Below are positions 1 to 8,723 of a stretch of DNA of 38,073 nt, piece by piece; position 1 is the first letter of the stretch, and every line of letters begins with the position of its first letter. Source of the DNA: Candidatus Poribacteria bacterium (GTDB taxonomy: Bacteria; Poribacteria; WGA-4E; WGA-3G). Location of the stretch: the NCBI GenBank assembly GCA_022822085.1, contig JAJECK010000158.1, forward strand, positions 1 through 38,073, in the 5' to 3' direction. The notes beneath the pieces were generated by a model. The model was given only the letters and a program-made list of their open reading frames with translations, was not told the DNA's origin and did no database searches. Made by a program: the position numbers and the translations under genes.

Positions 1-3000
1 GCTCAGAATGCTGTTTCATACCAATTTAGGTTGGAGTTTGACATGCCGAGGTTAGCCTCCGTAAAAGCTAACACTGCAGCAGATACTTCTTTAGAGCTCA
101 CGCCTTATGAGATAGTAGAACTCTCTGAACCTGTAGGCGGTTTCACACTCGAATTTACAGATGGATCACGAGTCGATTTTGAAAATACAAGAGTGGTTTT
201 GGCTGGTCCCAACGAACAACAGGTCCCTATTACTTTAGAAAACGATGATGCGACACTGTTTGTGAAATTTGTCTCTTTAGAACAGACAGGTCTGTATACA
301 CTCTTTGTAACACCACAAGATATTCACGGGACTGTTGCTCAAAACGCTGTTTCATATCAATTTAGGTTGAAATTTGAAGTGCCAGGTTTAGAATCTGTGA
401 CGGCGAACACCGATGATACTTCTGTTGCTCTCATACAACATGACATTGTTGAAATTTCGGAATCCGTAGGTAGTCTAACATTGAAGTTCGCTGATACACA
501 ACGGGTTGACTTTGAAAACACCAGTGTGACATTGACTGGACCTAACAATCAGGAAATCCTTGTCACGCTTGAAGACAATGAAAACGCTCAACTAACGGTT
601 CGTTTCGTGCCATTGACACAAAGTGGTATCTACACAATTTCTGTCACGCCACAAGATATCGCAGGAAATGTAGCTCAAACGGCTATCCGATATCAATTCA
701 GACTTGACACTACACTACCGTCAGTCAATGCAGTCCTCATTGATGGAAAAGTTGGGGCAACGGTATATGTAAGAAGTGCTGTTCCAAGAATAATTGCAAA
801 CATCACTGATTCTATCGGTGTTGGGGTAGCGGATGGAGAAGGCGGTTCATCTATTGTCGTTACCAATTCACAAAACATAGAAGTATCTGGAACGACTACC
901 TTCAGCGGAACAAATCAACTGACATGGATTCCTACACCACTACCGGTAGATGGAAGTGCTGATGGACAATATACAGTCGTTATCACTCCTGTTGATAAAT
1001 CTGGACGCACAGGCACTGCTGTCCGAAGGCAGTTTATTTATGATACACAAGCACCACGCATTACATCTGCTACACCAATCATACTCCATGCACCGATTTC
1101 ATATATTGGTGGAGGATTAAATCAGTTTGTTCTCACCGTTGAAGATGTAGGTCCAGCAGACATAGTTTTTGCATCTCAAGTTGTCGCATTGATGGATGCT
1201 ACAGACAAACAAATCCCATCAAAGTTGACCTATGATGAAATAACAAACCAGCTGTATCTATCACTTGATACACCTTTTGCCAGTGATGGCACCGCAGATG
1301 GACCATATTCGCTAAATGTGCTTCTTGTTGACAAAGCAGGGAACCGGTTAAGCACACAATATGATCTGGTCTATGATTCAAAAATACCAGAAGTGTCAAC
1401 TGTTCAAGTCAATACTGCCGGAACGCCTATGGATCTTACACCGAACCAAGTGGTGGAACTGACTGAATCTATTGACACTATCACAATTAAGTTTTCTGAA
1501 ACAACACGGGTTGACTTTGAAAACACAAATGTTTCACTGCTTGATCCAAATGACCAAACGATCCCTCTCACTGTAGGGGATGACGGTGTTGCTCAAATGA
1601 CACTCAGTTTTGTTGCTTTAACACAAATCGGACAATATACATTATCTATTACACCGCAAGACATTGCAGGTAATGCCGCACAAAGTCCGATACAATATGC
1701 GTTCAATCTTGAGTTCATTCTACCTGATGTTGCGTCTGTCATTATCGGTGATACTGTAACATTGGGAAGTGGACACACCGTTTATGTCAATGCTGAAAAC
1801 CTTGTAATTGTGGTGAACCTACTTGATCCATCTGGCACAGGGCTATCTTTTGATACTACAACCGGTTCAGAAATAATCGTGGCAACGCTTGATAACTTTG
1901 TAGTTCCAGGATCAACGGCAACAAATGGAACAGACGTACTTGTCTGGAGACCAACAACACTCTCCAATGACGGTAGTTCAGATGGCAGATATGCTGTTTA
2001 TGTCTATCCAGTGGATAAGAAAGGCCGTGAGGGTGTCACCGTCTATCGTGAGTTTATCTATGATACACAAGAACCTGAAATTACAAGTGCTTCACCGATA
2101 GACCTAAGTCAACCTGTTACATATATCAGTGAAAGTTTAACACAGTTCCAATTCACAATACAGGATGTTGGACAAGCAGACTTAACGCTGGAAGACCAAG
2201 AAGTCTCACTACGTAATGAAAACGGTGTCCTTATTCCAACAAAACTTACGAATGATAAGGACAATCAACTCTTCCTCACTCTTGATGAACCACTTCCGCT
2301 TGATGGTAGCAGAGATGGAGAGTACACCGTAGAAATAGCCTTCTCCGACAGAGCAGGTAATGTCCTTTCTATCAATCATCCAATAGTCTATGACACGCAA
2401 GCACCGACCCTTGTCAGCACAGTGCCTGCTGATAGTGAACAATTAACTGAAGATATTACACAGATACAAGTAAATCTGGATGATAAGGGTGATAGTGGAA
2501 TTGATTGGTCACGAACAACGGTAACATTGATTGATCCTAACGGAAATGTGATTTCCGGCGATCTCTCCAGCGATGGAAAATCACAGTTGACCCTTAAGAC
2601 AAATCAACTCGTAGCAGATGGAAGATACGTCATTCAAGTTCAAGCAATTGACAGGGCAGGCAACGGCAGCCAATCTCTCCATGAAAGTGATTTCTTGCTC
2701 TCAAGACGTCTACCTGCTATTGTTTCTACAGTCCCAACCACTGCCCCAGAAGACGAAGCGTATACAAATGAAGTAGTTGAAGAGATTGAAGTCCTGCTGA
2801 AAACAGTAGATGTCCGACATCTTTCAACTGTTCGTTTGTTGACTTCTGAGGGGCAAGTCGTTGCGGGACAGCAGCATCGAGAAACGGGTAAGTTGATCTA
2901 TAGGTTAGTCCGTCCACTCGCAACAGATGGTTCTGAAGATGGTGATTATACTATTGAATTTACGCCTATAAGTTCGTCTGGCCGAAGTGGCGCAGCACAA

Positions 3001-4431
3001 AGTTTGACTTTCACTTACGATACGCAATCACCAGAACTTGATCCAAAAGATGTACACCTCATCGTAGCAGAACCACAAGTTGATAATTCACTCGTTAGAA
3101 TCCGCTTGGATATTACTGATAACCATGCAGGGGTGGATTGGGAAAACCTTGATATTGACTGGGTAACCTTTGAACGGATATCACCTGATCCCACTGAAAT
3201 TAAAGGAAGTGTGTTAGATGTTCTTGAAGAACCTGCACATCTTATTTTCACACTTAATGTCCCACTCGCTGACGACGGGTCTGCAGATGGTAAATACAAA
3301 ATTACCGTTACTCCCATTGACAAAGCAGGAAACGGAGAGGAAACTTACGAGAAAGAATTTACCTACGATACAAGTCCACCAGTAATTGATCCGAACGCAC
3401 TGCTTATAAATGATGCACCACTACTTACTGATATTGATGCTGACGATTACCCAAGTGCAGTATCTACAACCGGCGGCGTGGCCATCCAAGCAATAGTTTC
3501 TGATACAGGTTTAGGTGTCAATCTATCGCAATCTCGTATCATTGTTGCAAATCCGAACGGACAAGAAATCTCTGGAACAACCCGACAAAACGGTGTGGAT
3601 ACATTGATATTCAAATCCGATGGTCTGAATGTTGAAGGCATCTACAGAGTAACTATCATCGCTACAGGCAATGACACAGAACAACTCGGTATTACACCGC
3701 AAGGATCTGTCACCGCTGAATTCCTTTACGAAACAACAGCACCAACTGCAGTTGTAACTGATGATGGTGGGAAAACAGAACTTACTGACGAAGCACTACC
3801 ATTACAAGGAACAGCTGCAGACCCACAAGGGACACGCAGAGCCGGACCACAAGGGGAAAGTGAAGTTCCTGTTCCAGCATCAGGGGTATGGCTCGTGGAA
3901 ATCGTTGGCACAGGTCCAGATGGACAACCTATTGAACCTGTACCCGCTGAAGATGACAGTGACGCAGAACAGGAACCTTGGAGCAGATGGAAGGTTGACT
4001 TCCTACCCACACGATCCGGAGAATATGATTTGGATATACGGGTCACTGATAAGGCAGGAAACTACGCTGTATATGACTATGGAGAGGTAACAATGTCTGT
4101 TTCCTTCACATTTAGTGGGAACACATTCGTTTGGCCAAATCCATTACGACAATCCAATGACGATGTCGGATTCTTCTCCTACGAACTAAATACTTCCGAT
4201 GAGACAGTCAAAATGAACCTCTATATCTATGATTGGGGCGGTGACCTGGTTCACTCCAAAACTTATGATAGAATAAAGTCTGAACATCGCAACGGGAACG
4301 AAGTTAAATGGGGATTGAAAAACAGTGCTGGAAACCGAGTCGCGCGCGGCATTTACGTGTTCCGTTTAGAAGCAGTCGATGGAGCAGGAAATCGCGCTAA
4401 CGCTGTCGGCAAGATACTTGTCGTTGACTAA
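1..4431 (+). CDS. Giant secreted Ig-like repeat protein with C-terminal FlgD/T9SS-like domain (5' partial)
   Basis: The reading frame is already open at base 1 (AQNAVSYQFR precedes the first internal start-like TTG at 31), so the true start lies upstream. The visible 1476 residues are almost wholly tandem beta-sandwich repeats of about 100-115 residues. One repeat type carries RVDFENT...GPN...YTL.VTPQDIAGN (for example near residues 1-105, 113-220 and 455-560). Another carries DGSADG.Y.V...P.DK.G and ends in FIYDTQ.P. The last ~100 residues (FVWPNPLRQ, then iYDWGG, W.LKNSAGN.VARGIYVFRL, ending KILVVD) have the layout of the FlgD-Ig / type IX secretion C-terminal sorting domain. Seen: repeats and terminal domain. 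Known: such domains sit on surface or secreted adhesin-like proteins. Inferred: cell-surface protein exported through a PorV-type route, since a PorV-like gene follows 41 bases later. No enzymatic domain is visible. Confidence 0.85.
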   Translation, partial: AQNAVSYQFRLEFDMPRLASVKANTAADTSLELTPYEIVELSEPVGGFTLEFTDGSRVDFENTRVVLAGPNEQQVPITLENDDATLFVKFVSLEQTGLYTLFVTPQDIHGTVAQNAVSYQFRLKFEVPGLESVTANTDDTSVALIQHDIVEISESVGSLTLKFADTQRVDFENTSVTLTGPNNQEILVTLEDNENAQLTVRFVPLTQSGIYTISVTPQDIAGNVAQTAIRYQFRLDTTLPSVNAVLIDGKVGATVYVRSAVPRIIANITDSIGVGVADGEGGSSIVVTNSQNIEVSGTTTFSGTNQLTWIPTPLPVDGSADGQYTVVITPVDKSGRTGTAVRRQFIYDTQAPRITSATPIILHAPISYIGGGLNQFVLTVEDVGPADIVFASQVVALMDATDKQIPSKLTYDEITNQLYLSLDTPFASDGTADGPYSLNVLLVDKAGNRLSTQYDLVYDSKIPEVSTVQVNTAGTPMDLTPNQVVELTESIDTITIKFSETTRVDFENTNVSLLDPNDQTIPLTVGDDGVAQMTLSFVALTQIGQYTLSITPQDIAGNAAQSPIQYAFNLEFILPDVASVIIGDTVTLGSGHTVYVNAENLVIVVNLLDPSGTGLSFDTTTGSEIIVATLDNFVVPGSTATNGTDVLVWRPTTLSNDGSSDGRYAVYVYPVDKKGREGVTVYREFIYDTQEPEITSASPIDLSQPVTYISESLTQFQFTIQDVGQADLTLEDQEVSLRNENGVLIPTKLTNDKDNQLFLTLDEPLPLDGSRDGEYTVEIAFSDRAGNVLSINHPIVYDTQAPTLVSTVPADSEQLTEDITQIQVNLDDKGDSGIDWSRTTVTLIDPNGNVISGDLSSDGKSQLTLKTNQLVADGRYVIQVQAIDRAGNGSQSLHESDFLLSRRLPAIVSTVPTTAPEDEAYTNEVVEEIEVLLKTVDVRHLSTVRLLTSEGQVVAGQQHRETGKLIYRLVRPLATDGSEDGDYTIEFTPISSSGRSGAAQSLTFTYDTQSPELDPKDVHLIVAEPQVDNSLVRIRLDITDNHAGVDWENLDIDWVTFERISPDPTEIKGSVLDVLEEPAHLIFTLNVPLADDGSADGKYKITVTPIDKAGNGEETYEKEFTYDTSPPVIDPNALLINDAPLLTDIDADDYPSAVSTTGGVAIQAIVSDTGLGVNLSQSRIIVANPNGQEISGTTRQNGVDTLIFKSDGLNVEGIYRVTIIATGNDTEQLGITPQGSVTAEFLYETTAPTAVVTDDGGKTELTDEALPLQGTAADPQGTRRAGPQGESEVPVPASGVWLVEIVGTGPDGQPIEPVPAEDDSDAEQEPWSRWKVDFLPTRSGEYDLDIRVTDKAGNYAVYDYGEVTMSVSFTFSGNTFVWPNPLRQSNDDVGFFSYELNTSDETVKMNLYIYDWGGDLVHSKTYDRIKSEHRNGNEVKWGLKNSAGNRVARGIYVFRLEAVDGAGNRANAVGKILVVD

Positions 4432-4472
4432 GAAAGCTTCAATTAACGGAAATAAACAAAAGGAGACAGATA

Positions 4473-5468
4473 ATGCACAAAAGTGTAGTTGTAGCAGTTC
4501 TAACCATTGTCCTACTGATAACTGGAGCACAAAGTTTCGCTGATATTTCTGAAGGTGCTGGAACTGCGGGGGCAGCTTTTCTCAAACTTGACCCAGGAAC
4601 CAGACCCGTCGGTATGGGCGGGGCATTCACAGGACTCGCAAACGACATCAATACAATCTTTTGGAATCCCGCAGGTCTAACTACCATACAGACACGAGAA
4701 CTTACCGCTATGCAACACTTCTGGGTTGCGGATATTAGCAATCAATCCATTGGATATGCACAGCGGAACAATAATATCGTTTGGGGAGCAAGTTTAGTTG
4801 GAAGTTTTACCGAAATTGATCGTAGAACAGGTCCATCAGAAACACCGGATAGTTCTGTTACTGTCGGTGGGTTTGCTACTGGATTATCTCTCGCTTATCC
4901 ACTCGGCACCTCCAGTTCTATCGGAGGCTCTGCAAAGTTCATATCTCAACAATTGGATATTCAAAATGTATACGGAGCAGCAGTGGATTTCGGTTTAATC
5001 ACACACTTATTAGATAATCGCCTCGGCATCGGTTTCACCGTACAAAATGCTGGCGTATTCTTTGAATCGGCGGACCGTGATGACAATCTACCCAGTGAAT
5101 ATCCACCACTTGCACTACGGGCAGGATTCGCATACAGAATTTTGAGGGATGTTAAAATTGAAGGTGAAGAAGAAATGCAACAGCAAGAGTTATGGGCAAT
5201 CGTGGCAGATACACATCTTCCACTTATCGACGCAAACCCAAGTTTCCACTTCGGCATTGAAAGATGGTTTTACGACATTATTGCCGCACGCGTCGGCTAC
5301 CGTATCGGACTAAACGAAAATCCGTCCGACGGCTTATCCATCGGAATCGGTGTAAAAAGAAAGGGGTTAGACTCCTTAGCAAGCATCGGTTTCCAATTTG
5401 ATTACGCCCTAGTCCCAGATGCTGTCTTAGGTTACTCACACCGAATTGCTGTCATCACAAGATTCTAA
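4473..5468 (+). CDS. PorV/PorQ-family (UPF0164) outer-membrane beta-barrel protein
   Basis: 331 residues with an AAGGAG ribosome site 8 bases before ATG and a clear signal peptide (MHKSVVVAVLTIVLLITGAQSFA, cleavage near residue 23). The mature start GTAGAAFLKLDPGTRPVGMG, followed by GAFTGLANDINTIFWNPAGL, is the hallmark N-terminal region of PorV/PorQ and related FadL-like barrels. The remainder alternates short amphipathic strands and ends in a terminal aromatic (RF), as outer-membrane barrels do. PorV proteins shuttle or anchor type IX secretion substrates in Bacteroidota. The preceding gene ends in a matching sorting-type domain and is only 41 bases upstream, so an operon is likely. A strong terminator follows at 5501-5542. 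Whether a full type IX apparatus exists in this genome cannot be seen here. Confidence 0.85.
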   Translation: MHKSVVVAVLTIVLLITGAQSFADISEGAGTAGAAFLKLDPGTRPVGMGGAFTGLANDINTIFWNPAGLTTIQTRELTAMQHFWVADISNQSIGYAQRNNNIVWGASLVGSFTEIDRRTGPSETPDSSVTVGGFATGLSLAYPLGTSSSIGGSAKFISQQLDIQNVYGAAVDFGLITHLLDNRLGIGFTVQNAGVFFESADRDDNLPSEYPPLALRAGFAYRILRDVKIEGEEEMQQQELWAIVADTHLPLIDANPSFHFGIERWFYDIIAARVGYRIGLNENPSDGLSIGIGVKRKGLDSLASIGFQFDYALVPDAVLGYSHRIAVITRF

Positions 5469-5500
5469 AACATCATTTTCCGCTGACAATAATACAAACA

Positions 5501-5542
5501 AAAAGGGTGGGAGGTATGATTTGCCATGCCTCCCACCCTTTT
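5501..5542. terminator. Bidirectional intrinsic terminator between the porV-like gene and nadA
   Basis: AAAAGGGTGGGAGG (5501-5514) and CCTCCCACCCTTTT (5529-5542) form a perfect 14-bp stem around a 14-base loop. The A-run on one side and T-run on the other let it work for both converging transcripts. It sits 33 bases after the porV-like stop and 22 bases after the nadA stop. Confidence 0.9.
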
Positions 5543-5563
5543 GAAAATTAAGATCTTTTTCCT

Positions 5564-6682
5564 TTACACACTCGCTTCGAGCATTCGCTCAATCGGTAAA
5601 CGGGCTTTGTCAATGATCTCTGGATCAAGAGTAACCTCATATTCGGACAGGTTCTCATTTTTGTCAATTGCTTCTAAGATATTCGCAATCTTATCCAAAC
5701 GCACCTTCGCCATGTGTGAACACCGCACAGAACATGCAGTCCAAAATTCTACTTTGGGGAACTCCTGTGCCAAATTGGAGGTAAGTTCACATTCAGATGC
5801 GACAAAGGCACGCTCTAACATATCATCTGCCACACGCGCAGCTATATCCTTCATTATCTGACTGGTACTACCGTAGAAATCCGCTTCCTTAAGAACATTA
5901 GGACGACATTCCCAATGCGCATACAGTAAGCGTTTCGGATGTCCCTCTGGAATTTCAAATGAATCACGCACTGCAAGCAGATCAGAAAGCGTGAATCTTT
6001 CGTGGACTTCACAAACTGCTCCACGTGCGGTGTTATCTTTACCAGGATAAACTACATTTTTTTCACCTTTCAACTCTTCTTCCAAATTTTGTGCAAAGAA
6101 GATGTCAGGGACAAAAATCAACGTATCTCCAGGCATAGTTTTAGCGATATGTGCCGCATTCGCAGATGTACAACAGATATCAGATTCCGCTTTCGCATCC
6201 GCATAACTGTTCACATAAATCATTACAGGAGCACCGGGGTACAGTTCTTTTAACTTACGGACATCTTCAGCCCCGAAGTTGTCAGCAAGTGAACATCCAG
6301 CAGTCTTGTCCGCTACTAATACGGTTTTATCTGGACTCAGGATTTTCGCTGTTTCTGCCATAAACGGCACGCCATTAAAGATGAGGTAAGGAGCATCTGT
6401 TTTGGCAGCGAACATACTCAAGCCAAGCGAATCCCCCTGTTCCTCTTTTTCGGAGAGACCAAATACCAAAGGTTCCATATAGTTGTGACCTAACATCACA
6501 ACGTCATTCTTCTGTTTCAATGTTCGTATCTTATGTATCGTTTTTGCGTGGACTTCAATATCAAGAGACGTTAAACTCGGGTGGTGGCGACTATATAACT
6601 CATTCTTAACGTCTTCAAGCGTAAGTTCCAGACCATTATTCTGCGCACTTTCCACCTGGGGAGGGTTTCCCATAGGATCCAT
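5564..6682 (-). CDS. nadA: Quinolinate synthase NadA
   Basis: Condenses iminoaspartate with dihydroxyacetone phosphate to quinolinate, the de novo NAD precursor, using a [4Fe-4S] cluster in the cytosol. Family signatures: LGHNYMEP near the N-terminus, VADKTAGCSLAD with the first cluster cysteine, YVNSYADAKAESDICCTSANA, FVPDIFFAQNL, AHWECRPNV with the second cysteine, and ACSVRCSHM for the third. Length (372 residues) fits the longer NadA type. A GTG at 6691 adds three residues, but GGAG lies one base before it and ten bases before the ATG at 6682, so I chose the ATG. The gene stands alone. nadB and nadC are not in the window. The leader has an unusual set of repeats (see 6681-6763). Confidence 0.93.
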   Translation of the reverse strand: MDPMGNPPQVESAQNNGLELTLEDVKNELYSRHHPSLTSLDIEVHAKTIHKIRTLKQKNDVVMLGHNYMEPLVFGLSEKEEQGDSLGLSMFAAKTDAPYLIFNGVPFMAETAKILSPDKTVLVADKTAGCSLADNFGAEDVRKLKELYPGAPVMIYVNSYADAKAESDICCTSANAAHIAKTMPGDTLIFVPDIFFAQNLEEELKGEKNVVYPGKDNTARGAVCEVHERFTLSDLLAVRDSFEIPEGHPKRLLYAHWECRPNVLKEADFYGSTSQIMKDIAARVADDMLERAFVASECELTSNLAQEFPKVEFWTACSVRCSHMAKVRLDKIANILEAIDKNENLSEYEVTLDPEIIDKARLPIERMLEASV

Positions 6683-6763
6683 GCTAATCACGCTCCAAGT
6701 CTTATGCTAATCAAGTGGAAAACTAAGGTTTCATACAAAACTTGCAAATTCCATTTGATTAGC
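6681..6763 (-). promoter_or_regulatory. nadA leader with three copies of GCTAATCA, one arranged as a long stem-loop
   Basis: GCTAATCAAGTGGAA (6706-6720, plus strand) and its near-perfect inverse (6749-6763, minus-strand GCTAATCAAATGGAA) form a 15-bp stem with one mismatch around 28 bases. A third copy of ATGCTAATCA lies at 6681-6690, directly overlapping the nadA start codon. In the mRNA the upstream GCTAATCA can pair either with the stem partner or with the copy next to the start. This could be a repressor operator set or an RNA switch. Seen in sequence; the function is inference. Confidence 0.45.
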
Positions 6764-6840
6764 GAGGCTTCTTTGTTCCTATTAGGATACTCACTAATTC
6801 CAATTTTGTCAAGTATATCACACAAAAATGTAAGAATTTT

Positions 6841-6848
6841 GCTATAAT
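6841..6848 (+). promoter_or_regulatory. Extended -10 element placing a possible leaderless start
   Basis: TTTGCTATAAT carries TG-n-TATAAT (TATAAT at 6843-6848). The start codon of the next gene begins at 6855, about where transcription should start. No Shine-Dalgarno sequence precedes that ATG, so the mRNA may be leaderless. No good -35 is visible. Confidence 0.45.
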
Positions 6849-6854
6849 AATAGT

Positions 6855-7337
6855 ATGAATGTCAAAAAAGCACTTAAAATTATTGTAATTACTTGTTTAA
6901 TTTGGAATTTCTGTCTTTCTGCGGAGGGAATCTCGGTTAAGCTGAGAGGAAAACTGGCATTAGCTGGAATACTGTCAACAATATCCTACGTTACATACAC
7001 CCTTGTTAAACGTGATGTACAGAACGCAGAACGAAAAATGGCACAGATCGGTCAAACAGAACATATCATACAAATTGAACGTGGGTTTGATGAGTGGGAA
7101 ATACACCACTTCCCCGAACAAACCTATTATTTTTTGAACAACCGTTTCATTAGAAAAAAGGCATCTAACGCCTTTTTCCTAAATCAAACGTTTTTAGATT
7201 ATACGAAGTGGGGAACCGTATCATATAATCGATCAAGTTGGGATGAGACATTTTCAACTTTTCTTAGCGATACGTCTGCTTTAGTGAACCCCAGGCGGTG
7301 GTCAATTTGCCTTTCGCTTCAACGGATAGTCCACTAA
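6855..7337 (+). CDS. Small hypothetical protein with N-terminal signal or membrane segment
   Basis: 160 residues, not recognised. Residues 1-24 (MNVKKALKIIVITCLIWNFC) look like a Sec signal peptide or membrane anchor. A second hydrophobic stretch lies near residues 35-47 (LALAGILSTISYVTYTL). The rest is mixed and aromatic, with no motif I know. The last 74 bases overlap the convergent gene ending at 7264. Within the frame, at 7152-7180, lies an 11-bp hairpin with one mismatch (AGAAAAAAGGC / GCCTTTTTCCT) that looks like a terminator. The downstream part may therefore be non-genic read-through and the original protein shorter. The ATG at 6855 has no ribosome site. It could be a real orphan gene or a decaying one. 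Confidence 0.5.
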   Translation: MNVKKALKIIVITCLIWNFCLSAEGISVKLRGKLALAGILSTISYVTYTLVKRDVQNAERKMAQIGQTEHIIQIERGFDEWEIHHFPEQTYYFLNNRFIRKKASNAFFLNQTFLDYTKWGTVSYNRSSWDETFSTFLSDTSALVNPRRWSICLSLQRIVH

Positions 7338-7941
7338 TCTGTAATTTCCTATCTTTATCTGTTGGAAGACGAACGTTTGCCTGTCCTTCTGCAACGGCAC
7401 CCACGTTTGAGGTGACAAAAATGGCATCTAACTTCGTGGCATCTTCACGTCCACCAACGCGTAATACTGTTTCCCCAGGTTTATCAAACTCCCATTCCCT
7501 GTCAAAGGTGCCAGCATCTAACCAGTGGTTGATGCGATCCCAATGCCAATCATTACCATGAGCAGTACTCCATCTGAACTGTTTGTTTTGTGTTTGCTGT
7601 GCGTTTTCATTTGGATCAGCAGGCTGCCACGTCACCCAGAATGAATCACTATTACCATCCCACGCAATAACACGCCCCCATAAGGCATACTTTCCTGCTT
7701 CTGGAATGTTGATTACGAATTCTACCCAACCTTGATGATCTTTTTGATGAGCTGCAGGTTCTCCTTCCACCCAAACGTATTTGCCATCAGATGCCTGTTC
7801 ATCATCTGCAATTACCATCGGAGCTTGGAGCACATTCGCTAACTCCGCTTCAAGGGCAATTTCAACATCTGCACTAAGTACAATATTAGAAAATAAAAGT
7901 ATTGTAACTATAAGCACTGAAAAAACAATACAGAATTTCAT
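7264..7941 (-). CDS. Secreted carbohydrate-binding-like (galactose-binding-fold) protein, paralogue 1
   Basis: 225 residues from the ATG at 7941, chosen because AAAAGGAG lies 7 bases upstream and the protein then begins with a clean signal peptide (MKFCIVFSVLIVTILLFSN, cleaved near LSA). An upstream ATG at 7971 lacks a ribosome site. The mature part contains GKYVWVEGEP, GWVEFVINIPEAGKYALWGR, DSFWVTWQPAD and WHWDRINHWLD. This is the strand order of CBM6/35-like jelly-roll domains that bind sugars and are often attached to carbohydrate-active enzymes. Here the domain stands alone. It is a tandem duplicate of the gene at 8041. Inferred role: a periplasmic or secreted sugar-binding protein. The ligand is unknown. 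Confidence 0.75.
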   Translation of the reverse strand: MKFCIVFSVLIVTILLFSNIVLSADVEIALEAELANVLQAPMVIADDEQASDGKYVWVEGEPAAHQKDHQGWVEFVINIPEAGKYALWGRVIAWDGNSDSFWVTWQPADPNENAQQTQNKQFRWSTAHGNDWHWDRINHWLDAGTFDREWEFDKPGETVLRVGGREDATKLDAIFVTSNVGAVAEGQANVRLPTDKDRKLQISGLSVEAKGKLTTAWGSLKQTYR

Positions 7942-7972
7942 CAATAACTCCTTTTGTTCATGACACTTCATC

Positions 7973-8001
7973 GGTAGGCACGCTATCTAACTGTGCCTAC
8001 C
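7973..8001 (-). repeat. Intercistronic inverted repeat between the two paralogues
   Basis: GGTAGGCAC (7973-7981) and GTGCCTACC (7993-8001) form a perfect 9-bp stem with an 11-base loop, between the stop of one paralogue and the start of the next. No T-run follows in either direction, so an mRNA-stabilising or partially terminating hairpin is more likely than a full terminator. Confidence 0.5.
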
Positions 8002-8040
8002 ATGGTGTGCTAAAACTGCAAAATACAGTATTATTGCAAT

Positions 8041-8691
8041 CTACCATTGCAATTTGAGTTTTCCCCATGTTGTTGTGAGTTTCTCCTTCGGCTCAACAGG
8101 TGTTACATCTTCGGGACCAGGGTCCCTTGGATTAACTTCCGCTTCATCTGCTGAGAGATTGTCTGTGATAAAAATCACATCTAACTTGGCACCGTCTTCT
8201 CGTCCAGCGATACGTACCGTTGTTTCACCAGCAGATAAATCCCACTCTCGTTCGAAGGTTCCGCTATCTAACCAGTGGTTAATACGGTCCCAATGCCACT
8301 CATTACCATGAGCAGTACTCCACCTGAACTGTTTGTTTTGCGTTTCCTGTGCGTTTTCATCTGGATCAGCAGGCTGCCACGTCACCCAGAATGAATCACT
8401 ATTACCATCCCACGCAATGACTTTGCCCCACAGCGCGTATGTTCCTGCTTCCGGAATGTTGATTACGAATTCTGCCCATCCTTGATGATCTCTCTCGCTA
8501 CTTGCAGGTTCTCCTTCCACCCAGACATATTTGCCTCCCGATGCAGCGTCATCATCAGCGATAATCATCGGTTCTTCTATGGTGTCAGCATTTTCAGCCT
8601 CAATCGCCCTATCATAACTATAACTAATACCTTGTGCAATCATTAAACCGGTTATAAAAAGTATTCCTAAAATATACATATTTTTATTCAT
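8041..8691 (-). CDS. Secreted carbohydrate-binding-like protein, paralogue 2
   Basis: 217 residues from the ATG at 8691, preceded by AAGGAG with a 7-base gap. The upstream ATG at 8727 adds an unlikely extension. Signal peptide MNKNMYILGILFITGLMIAQ, cleaved about residue 22-25. The mature domain matches the neighbour at 7264: GGKYVWVEGEP, GWAEFVINIPEAGTYALWGK, DSFWVTWQPAD, WHWDRINHWLDSGTF. The C-terminal tail is Pro/Glu-rich and then ends LTTTWGKLKLQW, echoing LTTAWGSLKQTY in the paralogue. The central 134 bases (8288-8421) differ from paralogue 1 (7538-7671) at only six positions in my alignment, whereas the ends have diverged. It is cotranscribed with paralogue 1. The function is inferred to be sugar binding at the cell envelope. 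Confidence 0.75.
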   Translation of the reverse strand: MNKNMYILGILFITGLMIAQGISYSYDRAIEAENADTIEEPMIIADDDAASGGKYVWVEGEPASSERDHQGWAEFVINIPEAGTYALWGKVIAWDGNSDSFWVTWQPADPDENAQETQNKQFRWSTAHGNEWHWDRINHWLDSGTFEREWDLSAGETTVRIAGREDGAKLDVIFITDNLSADEAEVNPRDPGPEDVTPVEPKEKLTTTWGKLKLQW

Positions 8692-8723
8692 AATCAATCT
8701 CCTTAATATTATGAAGTGGCACA

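Noticed and set aside
3761-4090. 109-codon plus-strand frame overlapping the Ig-repeat gene.
   Set aside because: It is a different-frame shadow in repeat-rich coding sequence, with no ribosome site and no recognisable protein.
5526-5861. 111-codon plus-strand frame.
   Set aside because: It is antisense to nadA and starts inside the terminator. nadA is unambiguous.
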